Below are positions 33,738-47,030 of a stretch of DNA of 64,000 bases, in pieces. Under the pieces are notes generated by a model. The model was given only the letters and a program-made list of their open reading frames with translations. It did not search any database and was not told the origin of the DNA. Numbering within the stretch: the stretch's first letter is position 1; every line of letters starts with the position of its first letter. Source of the stretch: Allium sativum (lineage: Eukaryota; Streptophyta; Magnoliopsida; Asparagales; Amaryllidaceae). Both the position numbers and the translations under genes were made by a program. The stretch covers positions 263,123,731-263,187,730 of the forward strand of contig CM060912.1 in NCBI GenBank assembly GCA_030737875.1, given 5' to 3'.

Positions 33738-34610
33738 ATGGTTAATCGTTTTCTCTTTACAGACCGAATGATGAGCCAAAATACGAGGAGCATAGTAAGG
33801 ACCTCCGCACCGGGAGTTGAAGAGGGAGCGGGATCAGGGGCCAACAATGGGTATGTCCCTGATATAAGGACGATGTTCACTGCTTTCATGCGAGAGATGC
33901 TTAGGGATACTCAGGGAGCAGTTCCTAATGCTGCTAACGGTGGTGGTGCAGTAGTGCAGGTGCCTAAAGCCGATTTTGCCAAGCTTAGCAAGGATTATAC
34001 TAGTCTTTGTGGGAAGTCATTACACGGAACGGAATCGGCTACGGATGTTCAAGATTGACTTGATAGTTGTGAGTGCATCTTTGAAGATTTGGGGATCGAT
34101 GATGCAATGAAAAGAAAATTAGCATCGCGTCAACTTCAAGGACGGGCTATGAATTGGAGGAATGCCATTAAAGCAGCTACTCTCGAGGATCAAGTTATTT
34201 GGGATCAATCTAAGACTCGCTTCAGTGATAAGTTTATTCCAGCTGCTCAGAAATCAGAATTGTTTAGGAAATTTTTGGAGCTTAAGCCGAATGATAGGGC
34301 AGTCTCAAAATATATTGCTGAGTTCGATACTTTATCAAAATATGGATTATCTCTTATCGATACCGCCGAGAAGAAGAATGAGAGGTTCATAACTGGCTTA
34401 GATGAGTACTTGGGGGAAAGACTTATAAAACGTATCAATGAGACGTTCGAATCTATTGTGGAAAAGACATTGAGGTCAGAGAGCCATTACCCTATGCCAA
34501 ACACAGAGGTTGCTATTGCATCTGCTGTGGAGCCTAAACCGCGGGCAAGCGGTGAAGGCAATAAGAATTCCCAGAATAAGACGAAATAGAAACAGACCAA
34601 GGATGGTTAG
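33738..34610 (+). pseudogene. gag (capsid part) of element F
   Basis: The first in-frame ATG at 33738 gives MVNRFLFTDRMMSQN; a second start is possible at 33768/33771. The domain order follows E: FAKLSKDYTSLCGKSLHGTE, DDAMKRKLASRQLQGRAMNW, FSDKFIPAAQKSELFRKFLE, YIAEFDTLSKYGLSL, TGLDEYLGERLIKRI. A TGA at 34056-34058 replaces Trp (TGG in E), and a TAG at 34587 precedes the Lys-rich linker. It encodes the particle protein of the element. It is non-functional by these stops but otherwise well preserved. Confidence 0.88.
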
Positions 34611-34636
34611 AAAAAGAAGAACGATAAAGATGTCAA

Positions 34637-35262
34637 GTGCTATAGCTGTGGCAAGAAGGGCCACTACGCCAGAGATTGTCGAGCAAAGCCAGCGGACAGG
34701 AAGTGCTTCAATTGTGGCCAAGTGGGACATCACAAGGTTAAATGTCCACAACCTCCTAAGGAGAAGAAGATCGTGAAAGCATATGCTATCAATGTCATTC
34801 CTTCTTCGTTGAATGCCCCAACTGTGGAGGAGAAAGGAAAGGGTGTCGTTATCCAAGGTATGCTTTCTATTCATGATGTTTCTATTCGAGTATTATTTGA
34901 TACCGGGGCTTCTCATTTCTTCATATCTAGTGACTTGGTAGATAGATTGGGATTCGAACCCGAGATTGTCGATAGACCTTTAGTTGTGATGAATCCGATC
35001 GGTGGTTCAACTAGCCTTTGTATGATTTGCCGTAATTTGGTCTTATCGAGTCATGGATGTATTTTTCTTGTGATTTCTTTCTTTTGGGCTTTACTGGGTA
35101 TGGCATTATTTTGGGAGTCGACTGGATCCAAAGGCATGGGGTGGTGGTGGACTGTGAGGGGTCTTCGGAGACCATTAGAGCAGATGACGTGCAGAGGGTA
35201 TTGTTTGGTTGCCTACCTAGTGATGGGGTGATGGCTAATTTTCTAAATTCCCTCGACATCCC
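34637..35262 (+). pseudogene. Zinc-knuckle and protease region of element F
   Basis: Two complete CCHC knuckles are visible, CYSCGKKGHYARDC and CFNCGQVGHHKVKC, which bind RNA during packaging. The protease follows as VSIRVLFDTGASHFFISSD with the catalytic Asp-Thr-Gly at 34899-34907, then DRPLVVMNPIGGST and LVLSSHGC. A frameshift near 35060 moves the GFTGYGIILGVDWIQRHGVV segment to another frame. It ends at SLDIP, where insertion L interrupts; element E shows the uninterrupted joint (SIDIPHDELSEVPI). Confidence 0.87.
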
Positions 35263-36776
35263 TGTTTGATGACGGAAATTCTATCGAATTAGAAAACCAT
35301 CACGAAGTGTAATAAACCGCAAGCGCACGGCGTACACTTGTAGTACGTTAGCGAGTACGAGTCGATCCACGGGGAAAGAAATAATTTTAATTATATTCAA
35401 TCAAATTAAACCAAATTCGAGTGAAGATTTAGCTAACTAACTACAACTACACTAAACTAACAAACTAAGATAAATAAGAATATGAGAGTTAAATAACAAA
35501 CTAGGAATAAATTCACTCTCTAGATCACATGAATCGACGTAAAATGAAACCATAATCGCTCTTTTTTGGTCATTTGTGAATTTAGTTGATATGATTATTA
35601 TAAGTATAGCTTATCCATGCTATTACTTAGCCCAAAATAACCTGTCAAACTATAACATACCCACTAAATCACCATACTAGTTCAAATGAAAAATGAATAA
35701 GTTGAAATTGAAATATACTTTAAGCATAGCCTATGAACTAGTAATTAGAACTATAGACCATCAAATTTTTATTTCAACCTCCACTTAATCACCATCATCA
35801 CATGTAGATGAAGAGGTAATTAGTGAACACATGACTAAGAATAGCCTATTTGGTATCAACTATATAGGCTATCAAATTCAATAATGAACACAAACCAATA
35901 ACATCAACATGACATGAAGCACAAAAAGAGAGCATGAGTAAACAAATTATGTTGCATCTACATAATCAAAAGAGCTTCATTACCCCTAAATTGAAAGGGA
36001 TTAGCCTCTAATGTATGTAAACATGAAAATAAAAAGAGAGAACTAATTAACAAAAATACACTAAACTACTTGCATAAAATAAAACTACACTAATGCATAA
36101 AGTAAATAAAAAAAATTAAATCAACAAGAAATTAAATTGCATTAACATGAAAATTACATAAGAGAGAAATGGCTAAGAAGCCATGAAAGAAAGAAAGAGC
36201 TTTTGTTTTTGATCCTACCAACTAACTAACTAAAGAAGAAGTTCTCTTTACATTACATAAAGGGGTATATATACATGTTTGAAACCCTAAAACCCTAATC
36301 ACTATTGTTGGGAACTACCAAAAATACCCCTTCATGAAGCTTCCATTTGTCCTTAGCCTCTAATTAATCATTAAAAGTTCATGAAGCCTTTTTGTCTCCA
36401 CTTGCCAATATATTAGCTTCTAATTGTTCCATTAAGGAATGAGAGATAAAGGGTAGGTGGGGTCCTCCACTAAGTAGTAAATGAACTAATTCCATCTCCA
36501 ATTCATTAGTATTCATTTTGCGCATGCATATCATCATGTAGCCCAATTGTATAGCCAATTTCCTACAAAACAACATGAAAAATAAACAAGTAAATGTTTT
36601 CAAAAATAATTACATGCACAAATAACCATTTTTTCCTAATATGAAGATGAATGTATGATTATGTAAGAATTTTGGGTTTTTGGTTAAAACATGTAAAAAT
36701 AGCCAATTATGTTATTTATTTAATTAAAACAAGAATATATGTGTGCATATAAATGTGCACATTTACGTGCATATAA
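35263..36776. mobile_element. Insertion L in F pol, 1.51 kb, unknown class
   Basis: Bounded by comparison with element E, which has continuous sequence. Flanks ATCCC (35258-35262) and ATCTC (36777-36781) look like a 5 bp target duplication with one change. It begins TGTTTGATGACGG and ends GTGCATATAA. I find no terminal inverted repeat, no LTR pair and no coding domain; the small frame at 36379-36603 has no recognisable motif. Near the left end is a GC-richer block (AACCGCAAGCGCACGG, then GAGTCGATCCACGGGG) whose second half resembles a tRNA T-arm; the rest is AT-rich. Confidence 0.6.
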
Positions 36777-36781
36777 ATCTC

Positions 36782-37760
36782 GCATGATGAGTTGTCAGAT
36801 GTGCCTATTGCTGGCGAGTATCCGGACATCGTCGGGGAAGTGACCGGACTTCCACCACACCGAGAGATCATGTTTCGAATTGATTTAGTGAAAGATGTCA
36901 GACCTATAGTGATGCCTCTACGCCGTATGGCGCCAAGGGAGTAGCGAGAGCTCGAGGTGCAAGTAAGCGATCTTTTGAAGATGGGATTTATCCAAAGATG
37001 TGCTTTCGAGTAGGGAGCACAAATTGTATTTGCTACCAAGGCCAATGGTTCCCTTCGATTGTGTGTGGACTACCGCGAGTTGAATAAGGTGACGAGGAAG
37101 AATAAGTATCCTCTTCCATGGATAGATGTTTTGTTTGATCAGTTGAGTGGAGCAAGAGTGTTCTCCCAGTTAGATCTTGCGACAGGCTTTCATCAGCTTC
37201 GAGTGGCAGCTGAGTGTATACATAAAATGACATTTCGAACGTTGTCTGGATTCTATGAGTGGTTGGTCATGCCATTCGGGTTGACCAATGCACCCGCATA
37301 TTTTGTGGATCTTATGAATAGGGTTTTCAAGGATCAATTAAATAAGTTTATTCTTGTGTTCATGGATGAGATCTTGATTTACTCGAGGACAGAGGGAGAA
37401 CACAAGGAACAGTTGAGGACAGTGATGGAGGTGTTCAGGAAACACCAATTGAAAGCGAAATTTTCTAAGTGTCGCTTCTGACAGAGGGAAGTGAGGTTCT
37501 TGGACCATGTTGTTTCAGAGAATGGTATTGCTGTGGACCCTGCGAAGGTGGCTACAGTGCAAGATTGGTCTACGCCTAAGAATGCAACGGACGTGAGAAG
37601 TTTCTTGGGATTAGTGGGATATTATCGTAAGTTTATCCAAGAGTTCACCAAGATAACGACACCATTGACTCAACTGACCAAAAAGAATCAAGCTTTTGTT
37701 TGGGACAAAAGGTGTTAGAATGCATTTAAAAGTCTGAAGGAGAAGTTAACGTGTGCACCA
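36782..37760 (+). pseudogene. Reverse transcriptase of element F
   Basis: Runs from SDVPIAGEYPDIVGEVTGLP through [53 protein letters not shown] and [12 protein letters not shown]. The catalytic loop, usually F(V/I)DD, reads FMDE (37359-37370), so the second Asp is lost. Stops are seen at 36943, 37012, 37479 (TGG to TGA) and 37716. It copied element RNA into DNA. It is inactive by both stops and the active-site change. Confidence 0.88.
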
Positions 37761-38160
37761 GTGTTAGTTATTCCTAAGGGGAACGAAAAAATGACCGTAT
37801 ACATGGATGCGTGTGGAACCGAACTAGGTGTTGTACTGATGCAAGGAGGTAGGGTTGTGGCTTATGCTAGTCGGCAACTAAAACCGCATGAGAAAAGGTA
37901 TCCTACCAATGATTTAGAATTGGCAGCGACCGTGTTCGCGTTAAAGATGTGGAGACATTATCTCTTGGGAGAAAGATTCGAGTTGTTTATCGATCATAAG
38001 TCATTAAAGTGTACTTTCTCTCAAAAGGATCTAAATCTTCGTCAGCAAAGATGGTTAGAGTTCTTGGCTTCATATGATTTCTATATCGCATATACACCCA
38101 GAAAGGGCAATGAGGTAGCTGATGCATTGAGTAAGAGACATGCCGGAATGGAAGCAACTT
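37761..38160 (+). pseudogene. RNase H of element F
   Basis: An open 133-codon frame with the usual order [15 protein letters not shown] (first Asp), [15 protein letters not shown] (Glu), [11 protein letters not shown] (Asp) and [11 protein letters not shown] (last Asp). The acidic catalytic residues are all present. It removes the RNA strand during reverse transcription. It is the best preserved F domain but is only a fragment of the broken polyprotein; the frame changes at its end. Confidence 0.85.
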
Positions 38161-39690
38161 GAGTATATCGCGGGATATGAATTCAGACCTAAGTGCGAAT
38201 TTGATCTAGAGATGTTAGCAAGTTTGACGATCAGACTGACTTTGATTGAGCGGATTGGTTCCAGTCAGAGGGATGATCCTAATCTATTGGAAATCATCTC
38301 CAAGGTAGAGATGGGTATCGACGGTGAATAAATGAACAAGTATGGACTTGATCGAGAAGGATGGCTTCGAAAGAATGAAAGGCTAGTTGTACCCAATGTT
38401 AATGGATTGAGAGATGAAGTGGTTAGAGACTGTCATCACTCGAAGCTTACTATACATCCCGGTGGTAACAAAATGTATCGAGACATAAAGTAAACCTACT
38501 ACTGGGAAGGGATGAACTGAGAAGTTGGGAAATTTATATCCAAGTGCATGAATTGCCAGTTAGTTAAAGCCGAGCAAAAGAAACCTAATGGTTTGTTACA
38601 ACCACTGGAAATCCCTGAATGGAAATGAGAACAAGTCTCAATGGATTTCATCGATGATTTACCAAAAACTAGATCGGGTAACAATAGTATTTGGGTGATT
38701 GTGGATCGATTGACCAAAAGTGCAAAGTTTATATCAGTTAAATCGAACAGAACGACAACTAAGTAAGCGGAATTGTATATGAAGTGGGTAGTGAGATTTT
38801 ATGGAGTACCTAAAGGTATTGGGAGTGACCGAGCTCCATTATTAACTAGTGGGTTTTGGAAGAGCTTACAAGAGGGTTTAGGGTCAGAATTACATCTCAG
38901 TACCGCGTATCACCCCTAAACCGACAGTCAAACAGAGAGAGTGAATCGTTTGTTAGAGGATCTCTTGAGAGCTTGTATATTGGATTTGGAGGATCATGGG
39001 ATGACCATTTGCATCTAGTGGAGTTCACATATAATAATAGTTATTAATCTAGTATTGGTATGACTCCATTTGAAGCTTTGTACGGAAGACCATGCAACTC
39101 ACAATCATGTTGGTTGGAAACCGGTGAGAAATTTGTGCTTGGGCCAGATGTAATAAGAGAAACTTTAGATAAGATCAAGGTATTCAACAACGAATGAAGG
39201 CTGCCCAAGATAGGCAGAAGAGTTATGCTAATAAAAGACGAAGGGATTTGAAATTCTCCGTTGGTGACCCGGTATTCATCAAGATGTCTCCGTTGAAGAG
39301 TGTGATTCGATTTGGTAGGGGAGGTAAATTAGCACTAAGGTTTGTTGGTCCATTTCCAGTTCTCGAACAAGTTGGGAATTTAGCATATAAAGTTGAGTTG
39401 CCTGACAAGATAGAGGGAGTTCACAACGTATTTCATGTTTCCCAGCTAAGGAAGTTCGTGCACGACCCTGATATAACTATTTCACCAGATCAGTTAGATG
39501 ATATCGAGGTAGAACCCGAGGTGGTTGGGAACTGCAGACCGATTCGTATTATCGGATACGATACGAAGCAACTTCGAAGGAAGACAGTGAAACTAGTTAA
39601 AGTCCACTGTGGTGATAATGAGAATGACTGTACATGAGAAACAGAGGAGAACATAAAGAAGTTGTATCCAGAAATCATTGCCTAGTAAGA
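38161..39690 (+). pseudogene. Integrase with chromodomain-like tail of element F
   Basis: The zinc-binding part shows HHSKLTIHPGG and CMNCQLVKAEQKK. The core shows MDFIDDLPKTR (first Asp), GVPKGIGSDRAP (second Asp within SDR) and TDSQTERVNR (Glu). The tail shows KSYANKRRRDLKFSVGD, HNVFHVSQLRKFVHD, KLVKVH and, past a TGA where Trp is expected (39635), ETEENIKKLYPE, a chromodomain-like ending. Stops at 38493, 38626 and 38764 and a frameshift near 38990 break it. It would have inserted element DNA; the tail may target heterochromatin. This places F in the Tekay/Del-like chromoviruses. Confidence 0.85.
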
Positions 39691-39846
39691 TTTTAATCGC
39701 GATATAGTTATTCCCTTATTAGTAAACTGCATGCTACGATAGGCTTGTTGTGTTATTATGTATGTTCGGTTGTTTGTAAATGGCTGGAAGGCGTGCGGAG
39801 CACCATTGTATGTTTTAGTGAAGGAATTTCGGGGGAGAAATTTCTT

Positions 39847-39859
39847 AAGGAGGGGAGAG
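39847..39859 (+). other. Polypurine tract of element F
   Basis: AAGGAGGGGAGAG immediately before the 3' LTR start TGTAACGACACG. Confidence 0.85.
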
Positions 39860-40476
39860 TGTAACGACACGCATTCTACGTGTCGGAAGATCAAAGAATA
39901 TTTATTTTATTCTCATATGAAGTCATATGGTCGTGTAACTTTGGGAAACTACTATTGGGGTCATTTCCCACATTCACGATTTTTGCCATATGACCATTTC
40001 GCCTTTGGCGAATCTTCTTTCGCCTATAACTTTTGTTTGGTAAGGAATTTTTATTTGAAACCACATCCACTGGATTCGGATGATGGTTTCCCATTCCGTA
40101 GAGTGGTCACATCAAACAAATGGACTTACCATTTCGGAGATATGGCTGAAATAAGATTTGAAGATGGAAAAACCGCATAATTGGGCTTAATAGGGTGATT
40201 AGCAGCTAGGCCCATAACCCATTTCGGGATTAGGGTTATGGGAGGGCTGAAAGGAGTTAGAGAATGATTCTTTTTCATTTTTCCAGCTGCCACAAACATT
40301 TCACTAACCCTAGTAATGGCCTCCATCTTCTAAATCACTTTCTAATCACTAACTAAGCAAAACTACATCAAATCATGTCAAATTAGCATCAAATCAGAGA
40401 CAGAGGTGCTGCTATACATAGGAATCCGTGCCAAATTAATGGAAGTTTCAGATCTATAATTTATTTGTGGATAAGG

Positions 40477-43400
40477 TGTAGAGGCCCGGAAATCCTTACC
40501 AATTTGAGCTGACTAATATCCTACACATTCAACTCAAAGTGCACGAAAGTTTAGATCATTAATAGAAAGAAATTAGAGGATGAGAAAGATAAGATAGAAC
40601 TAATAGAAAAGAAGAAGAAGAAGAAGAAGATCACAACTGAACAGAATCAGAGTAACACAAATCTCATAGCGGAATGAATAAATTTTATTATACATAACTT
40701 TGAAATACAAATCTGAATTTGTACTTACATATCATATCAGAGTATAACTCATATACATCACAGCGGAAATAATCTCTAAATAACTAACAGTGGAGCCTCC
40801 TGCTTTGAGCTCCTCCAAGTGAATCTGCAAAATTTTGAAACACTTGTCTGCCGTACAAATTTGGGCACCCAAGAGCTTAGGGAAAACAAACAAAATAAAC
40901 TTTGGGTCAGTCATGGGACTGGTGTGAGTAAACTCCAATCATACTATTTAAATTTTGAAAATCCTTTTGAAACAATAGAATAATAGTAAGACCAGCCCAC
41001 ACATAAACATGGACGGTTTTTACCTTACTATAACCCAAAATACTTTGATATCAAACTCCAGTGATATTATAATAATGTCTAATCAAATAAATAACCAAAT
41101 AGCAGAACGCTTGCATCTTACGCTCCACATATATAATATAAAATCTAAAACCGTAGAGCTCTTATTGGAGATTGGATTCCAAAAGACAAGGTATGGGAGC
41201 ACCTACCGATTAGTGTACTCTAGAGGGTATACACTTGGGTTCAACAAGAACGTCTTGCAACCCGGCCACACATGACCGACCACTCATTTAGCTTGAGTGT
41301 ATCGAATATATTGCCACCCACGGTTGTTGGCCATCCAACCATAATCTGAAGATACAGAATCGAAAAAGAAGAACAAATATGGATTTTCTATAGATCGTTG
41401 ACAATACACGTTGCTTGGGGATGACCCAACTAGCCATGCTGCCTAGCCCAACTTTTGTTACTTCCTGGTTGTGAGGCTAGAGACTACGTCTATCTTCAGA
41501 ACATCTGATCACCATTCACTTTGAATGCCACATCGTCAAACCCGTCAATTTACTAATCGATTTCCAAAAATATCACGGGTATAAAAACCTAAGAGGAACG
41601 AATTCCTCCACCACCAGATGTATTACCTTTAAGAGATCAATTATACCTGATTTGTTAGGTATACTCTATCGGACACTCGTCCATACAAGTTGTCCTGGGA
41701 CTGGACAAACAGAAAGCACAATTCTGGAACAGAACGACCCTTGCATTTCACTCCGTCTTCAATTTATCTTCAGCATAATCTAATTCGCAGCGCTTATGCC
41801 TATACGGAGTGGTTTTCGGATAATTTATCCAACTGGTCTCTCCGTATTGACAATGATGGTCAAAACACTTCGATAGTCGGTTATTTAACTATCGAAGTAA
41901 AACAAACATCCATTCAAATTTGCACCAAGCATCAAACAAATCACTGGCCATTTTATTTAACATTACTTTCCTAATTTTCCATATCTTCCTAAATATTTTC
42001 CAAAACCTGTTTTGCCCTTCAGTTTTCTTGGAAACCATTTCCAGTTATTATAAACCTTTATTATCCTATAATCCAGATATATATATTGTTAATGTTCGAA
42101 AAACATTCTCATCCTTTCACATTTCTTATTTCCGGTATATTAGAAAATATACGTTATTGACATTTGGAAAACATTTCCAATTTCCATTTTAACTACTTAA
42201 TCTGCAAACATTTGCTTTTTAAACCTTATTCACTTTGAAATGTGAACATTTATTTCTTATAGCAATCTGATTTCATTTATCAAATACTTCTTTATTTAGA
42301 TAATAAATACCATTATGACTTAATGTCGACCTCCTATTTGATTAAAACTCGTTTAGCCTTCCTTTAGTCGGAAATAACAATATATGTTATTTGTTCAATA
42401 TCTAATTACCATTTCTTATATAATCCAGAACAATGTCGAATGACATGTTATATAAACTCAAATGTTTTTATCACATTCCCATATTTTAAAGAGTTCCCTT
42501 TAGTACAGGTAATATATATCAGATCTCAATTATTTACTTCTACTTCCTACTTCGTATAATTCATTTACACTTCTTCGGGGAAAACATAATTATTTTCTTA
42601 TTACTTAGGGTAAGTGAATTTACAACCTTTTGAGGGAATAGTGTTATATATAATAGTCACGCTTAAGCTTGGTCAACAACGCTAATTTATCGTTATATTT
42701 CAAAAACTTGTCATACGATGTAATATTCCCCTTTATAACTAATCTCGACATAACTGTCACGCTTAAGCCTAGCCAATAACGTTATTTTATCGTTATAGTT
42801 CAAAGACTTGCAATACGCTACTATATTCCACTTTATAAAAACTAACTACAGAATGGTTATAATAGAACTTCTATTATAATTTAACTTCGCTTTAATTATA
42901 AAAATATAATTTTTATAATTTAACTTCGTTGATTCGTCTGGCGACAATTCGACATCTTAACAAAAAGATGGTTTGTGGTCGACTGCTGTCATTTCCTTAA
43001 TCGATATCGTTTATTTGTTAAATCAAAATAACGTTGAATTTCCATTCAACATCAATATCCACACAGGGTTTTAATGTCATTTGGGTTCACACAGTGCATA
43101 TAAAACAAACAGTACATATAAATATTGAGGAATCCGGTTGGATTCCTCCAACCGGTTTCCTCCATCCACAGATATTTGTCAACACAATTAACACTAATTC
43201 CATATTATGGAATATTATAATCGATCAGTATACAGTCAATGATGTGTGTAAATGCAACGATATATATTTTTCGACCAATTTAATTGTAATCTACCTAAGC
43301 AACCATCACACAGCATTCAATCAAGATTAAAATATAATTATAATATTTAAAATAGATCAGAGTTAGTGAATTACTCACCTTCACGTGTTAACCGTTAAAT

Positions 43401-45770
43401 AACGATTTGCGTCAGTTGATTATACTCGACGCTTTAATTGCCTAAAACTGTAACGTGCTCCAAACCCACTTCGGATCGACTCCAGTGTAGTCTGCGACCA
43501 TTGTTTCCAAAGATACCAAAATTGCGTAATTCTATATCCATCGGCCCGCCACACCACTTCAGACCCACTCCATTTTATTTTCTTTTTATTTTGGGCTTAC
43601 CACTTTGATAACTCGGCCCAATACTCCTTACTGCAAAGTGCGCATATTCTTGTCTACCACATTTTGAAAATACCACTGCTGTTTCACAATTTCACTACGG
43701 CTCTTTTACACCAACAACCACACCTCTTCAGTCACCCAACATCATCGCAGTCACCACCCTTAGACTGACAGCCATGACTTCACTGATATACACCACCTCC
43801 TTATAAACTTTTCCCTGAACCCGTGAAATCCATAGCAGACAACTCTCCTTCTCGTTATTCTTAATCCCTCACAAAACCTTACACCCATATTGCCATTCGT
43901 TCCCCCTTGGTACACCATACTTCACGACCTTAACCCCCAAAATCCCGTAACTGCTTATCAACTTCCAAGTTTCTCCATCACCATTCTGTAGCACACCACA
44001 TTACTTCTCACTCAACTCCACACTTTCGCAGCTTTCCTTCCCGAAAACCACATAACGTTTTAATACCAGTTTCACTGCTAAAACTCACAACCTTTCATCT
44101 TCATCGCGTTTCAACAACTTATACTGCTTATGTTGAAAACTCAACTCCAAGCTCGCCGTTCCCTACCTTGTCACAGCTCCAGGTCATCCAATAACAACTA
44201 CAAGAAGTACTCCATGCCCTGCTCATCATGTGGCCTTCCCATCCTCTGTCGAAGTGCACCTCAACCTTCCAATGTGAACTCCTCATGCAGCACCCATCTT
44301 ATCCCCTTCCAAAACCTTGTGCATCTCATGTAACACAACTTCTCCTTTAAAGACTTAACTGCTGAACCATTTCTCCTCCAGGATCCAACCATAACATCAT
44401 CAAGACCCATTCCTGAACGTATGCTTTATGCTGTGAAAGAAAACCGGCGAACTAGATACTGGTTTATCACCACAAAAAGAAAACGCTTCAGCTTGAAAAG
44501 GATGAGACAAGGAATTGAAATAAACATGTATGGAGATTTTGAGTGGAGGTTTTTAACTTGTTTTAATTTTTCATACTTACGAGATTTCCATGGAAAAATG
44601 TTTTCCAGGTTCCTAAAGTAACAAGAACAACCATCCTGTATTTGCGTAAATATATAATATGGAGATTACTTAGCACCGAAGTACATAAGCTTATAGGATA
44701 GGTTTTCAGCTATTTATTTGATCTTTCAGAAACCTCTCTTCACAATGACCTTACCCCCATAGCTTTACAGTATTTTTAGTGAAGTCAATGTTTCTTGCTT
44801 GTTAAGTATTAGGTGTATGGCTATTATAGGTAAGCAGTAGACTGATGAAACTTCATTTCTCATGACTTGTACAAATATTATAAATGGGAGGTAACCATTC
44901 ATGCTAGCTTATTATTTTAGTTGATTATGTAGCAGTTATAGTTCACTAATGTACATACAACCCAATAATTGCTTCGGATATTAGGTTGCTTTTTAGGGTA
45001 TGGCTCGTTTTCTTTGCTGTGAAGTATTAGGGTAGGCAAGACGTGCTATTACTTGTATATGAAGGCTTAGGGATAGATAGGTATGCACATTCTATACATT
45101 ATTTTATATTTTCAACTTTTAGTGTATCACATGACCTCAGGTTTCGTTAATGTCCGAGCCTCTACGGACAGAAATAAAATACAGCCGTGTCCAATGAGGT
45201 GTCATGATCCTAAAAATATAATAATATCGGTAGGTTAACTCATATTGTGAAACCCCGAAATATCGATATAGGGTGCAAAATACTCCAAATAAAAAGTTGT
45301 GTATTTAATTAATTAAAAATTACAGTAAAATTCTAAAAATTAAATTATAACTGCGTCTCAAAAGAATCTTGTCCAGATTTGCAACCGGTATCTAGTTATA
45401 TCAAATAAACTGTTACGGTCGATGAACGATTCTATAGCGACTATTTGGAAGTTTGGTTTGGACATAACTCACATTCTGTAACAAGAAATCTTGGTTTTTC
45501 ACTTCTGTTAGAAAAACACATTTCAACCGATTCCAACGTTTCTTGTTTCGAAGGAATCCGATTAATAACGGGTCCGGTATACTCAGTTGAAGTTCAGAAC
45601 GTTAAATTACGAACTGTCGCGATATTACGGGCTCGTTTAATAATCAATATATATTTTTATACATTCAAATTTGTTTTTAATTAATATATAAATCCACTTA
45701 TATGATGAATTCAGTATTTAAACTGATTTAAATATTCAAATACAAACAGATAAAGATGCGGGACGTTACA
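40477..45770 (-). repeat. Element G: giant solo LTR, 5.29 kb
   Basis: Perfect target duplication TAAGG (40472-40476, 45771-45775). The minus-strand start is TGTAACGTCCCGCATC and the end CCGGGCCTCTACA. No primer site, polypurine tract or gag-pol motif was found, so one LTR remains. It carries a GAA microsatellite (about 40609-40630), the conserved stem-loop (40908-40921) and a TTCCGCTG box (40761-40768, minus). Short blocks match H, for example around 41580-41650 and 45500-45640. Open frames such as 44130-44333 show no domain. Confidence 0.85.
40908..40921 (-). other. Conserved LTR stem-loop (element G)
   Basis: CAGTCATGGGACTG: 5 bp stem, about 440 bp from the G sense 3' end; differs by one loop base from the H copy. 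Confidence 0.62.
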
Positions 45771-46149
45771 TAAGGTGAATGATTAACATGTTTATTCACT
45801 AATTATGGCTAATTAGGGGTGATTAGTGATAATTAGCGAAATTATAACTCATAAAAATATGGAAAAATATGTAAAGATTCTAAAATGTTATTTTATGTCA
45901 CTGTTAGAAATTTGGGTTAAGTTTTCTAATCCTATAGTTAAAACATGGTTGAGGGGAAAAATCATGGATTTTGGGTATTTTGATCTAAATAACCTATACG
46001 CTTAATGTTTTAATGTTTTTGATTGATCATATATGTTGCTACTACTGTTTGGTATGTTTTATGATTGTCTAGTAAAGTTAGAATGGTTGAAAAAGCCGTC
46101 TTATGGTGAGAATGGACAATATAAGCTCACTGGAAAAGATGTAGGTTTT

Positions 46150-46460
46150 TGGTTCGACCAAGGCGGATCGGATCGGTAGCCGAATCGAACCAGAGCTTGA
46201 CATAGGAGAAGGATGGCAAAAAGGAAGGCCACTTATATGGGGTTGGAGTTGGAATGGAGCACCGAACCAGAATGAAATAAAGTAGCACCAAACCGGACCA
46301 AGGTGTAAGAGCACCGAACCGAACCGAAGGAGGAATCCCGAGCCGAACCGAGATAGTGGAGTAACCGAACCGGAGTGACGTGGAGGACCGAACCGAAACA
46401 AAGAAAGGGACTTGGACACCATATACCGAACCGGATAGCTGAACCGAACCGGATTTGAAC
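46150..46460. repeat. CCGAACCGG-rich array in the F 3' LTR
   Basis: Counterpart of 21553-21870 with several unit losses; the minus-strand frames at 46078-46619 are by-products. Confidence 0.65.
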
Positions 46461-47030
46461 TCTTACCACTTCTACGTGACAACTCTTCTGAAGACCAACT
46501 CCAATCCAACTAAAACCCGAGATGCAAAGGAAGTCCAAATGGAAAGTTATTACTCGGGATCCAAATGGGAACCAACGAGTGAACTTCAAGAGTTGGACTT
46601 TGCTGCGGGACGTTTGCAATGGGTTATCGATATCTATAACTTTGGTTCACTATTGAGAGAGGGGGTATTGACTATGGACCAATGCAGTGGGGTCAAAGGT
46701 TGTATGGAGATTTGAATCCATCAGGGTCCCAAAGGGAAAAATGGTCATAGTGATAATTGTACGGAGTTGGACTCCGTCATGTCCCCAATGGTTCTGGTGA
46801 TTAAAGCGGTGGATATCTTATGCTTTACGCACTAAGTGAGAGATGTGAGGATGTTTGCTATGTTTGGTGTTTGCTACCACCATGACACGCACACTCCCAT
46901 TTTCACACTATATGTTAGTGTCACCTTAGAGTACTGTACATCTTGTTGTGCTAACTCTTTGGCTGCAGGTCCAGGTCAGGTATGATTAGTTATACCAGTT
47001 ATTACTTTATCTTGTTGTTATTGCTCATAC

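Noticed and set aside
36379..36603. 74-codon minus frame in insertion L
   Set aside because: Some protein-like look but no recognised domain and no coding neighbours; not enough to call a gene.
44130..44621. Two plus-strand frames in G
   Set aside because: No motif, within a solo LTR in the opposite orientation; treated as chance frames.
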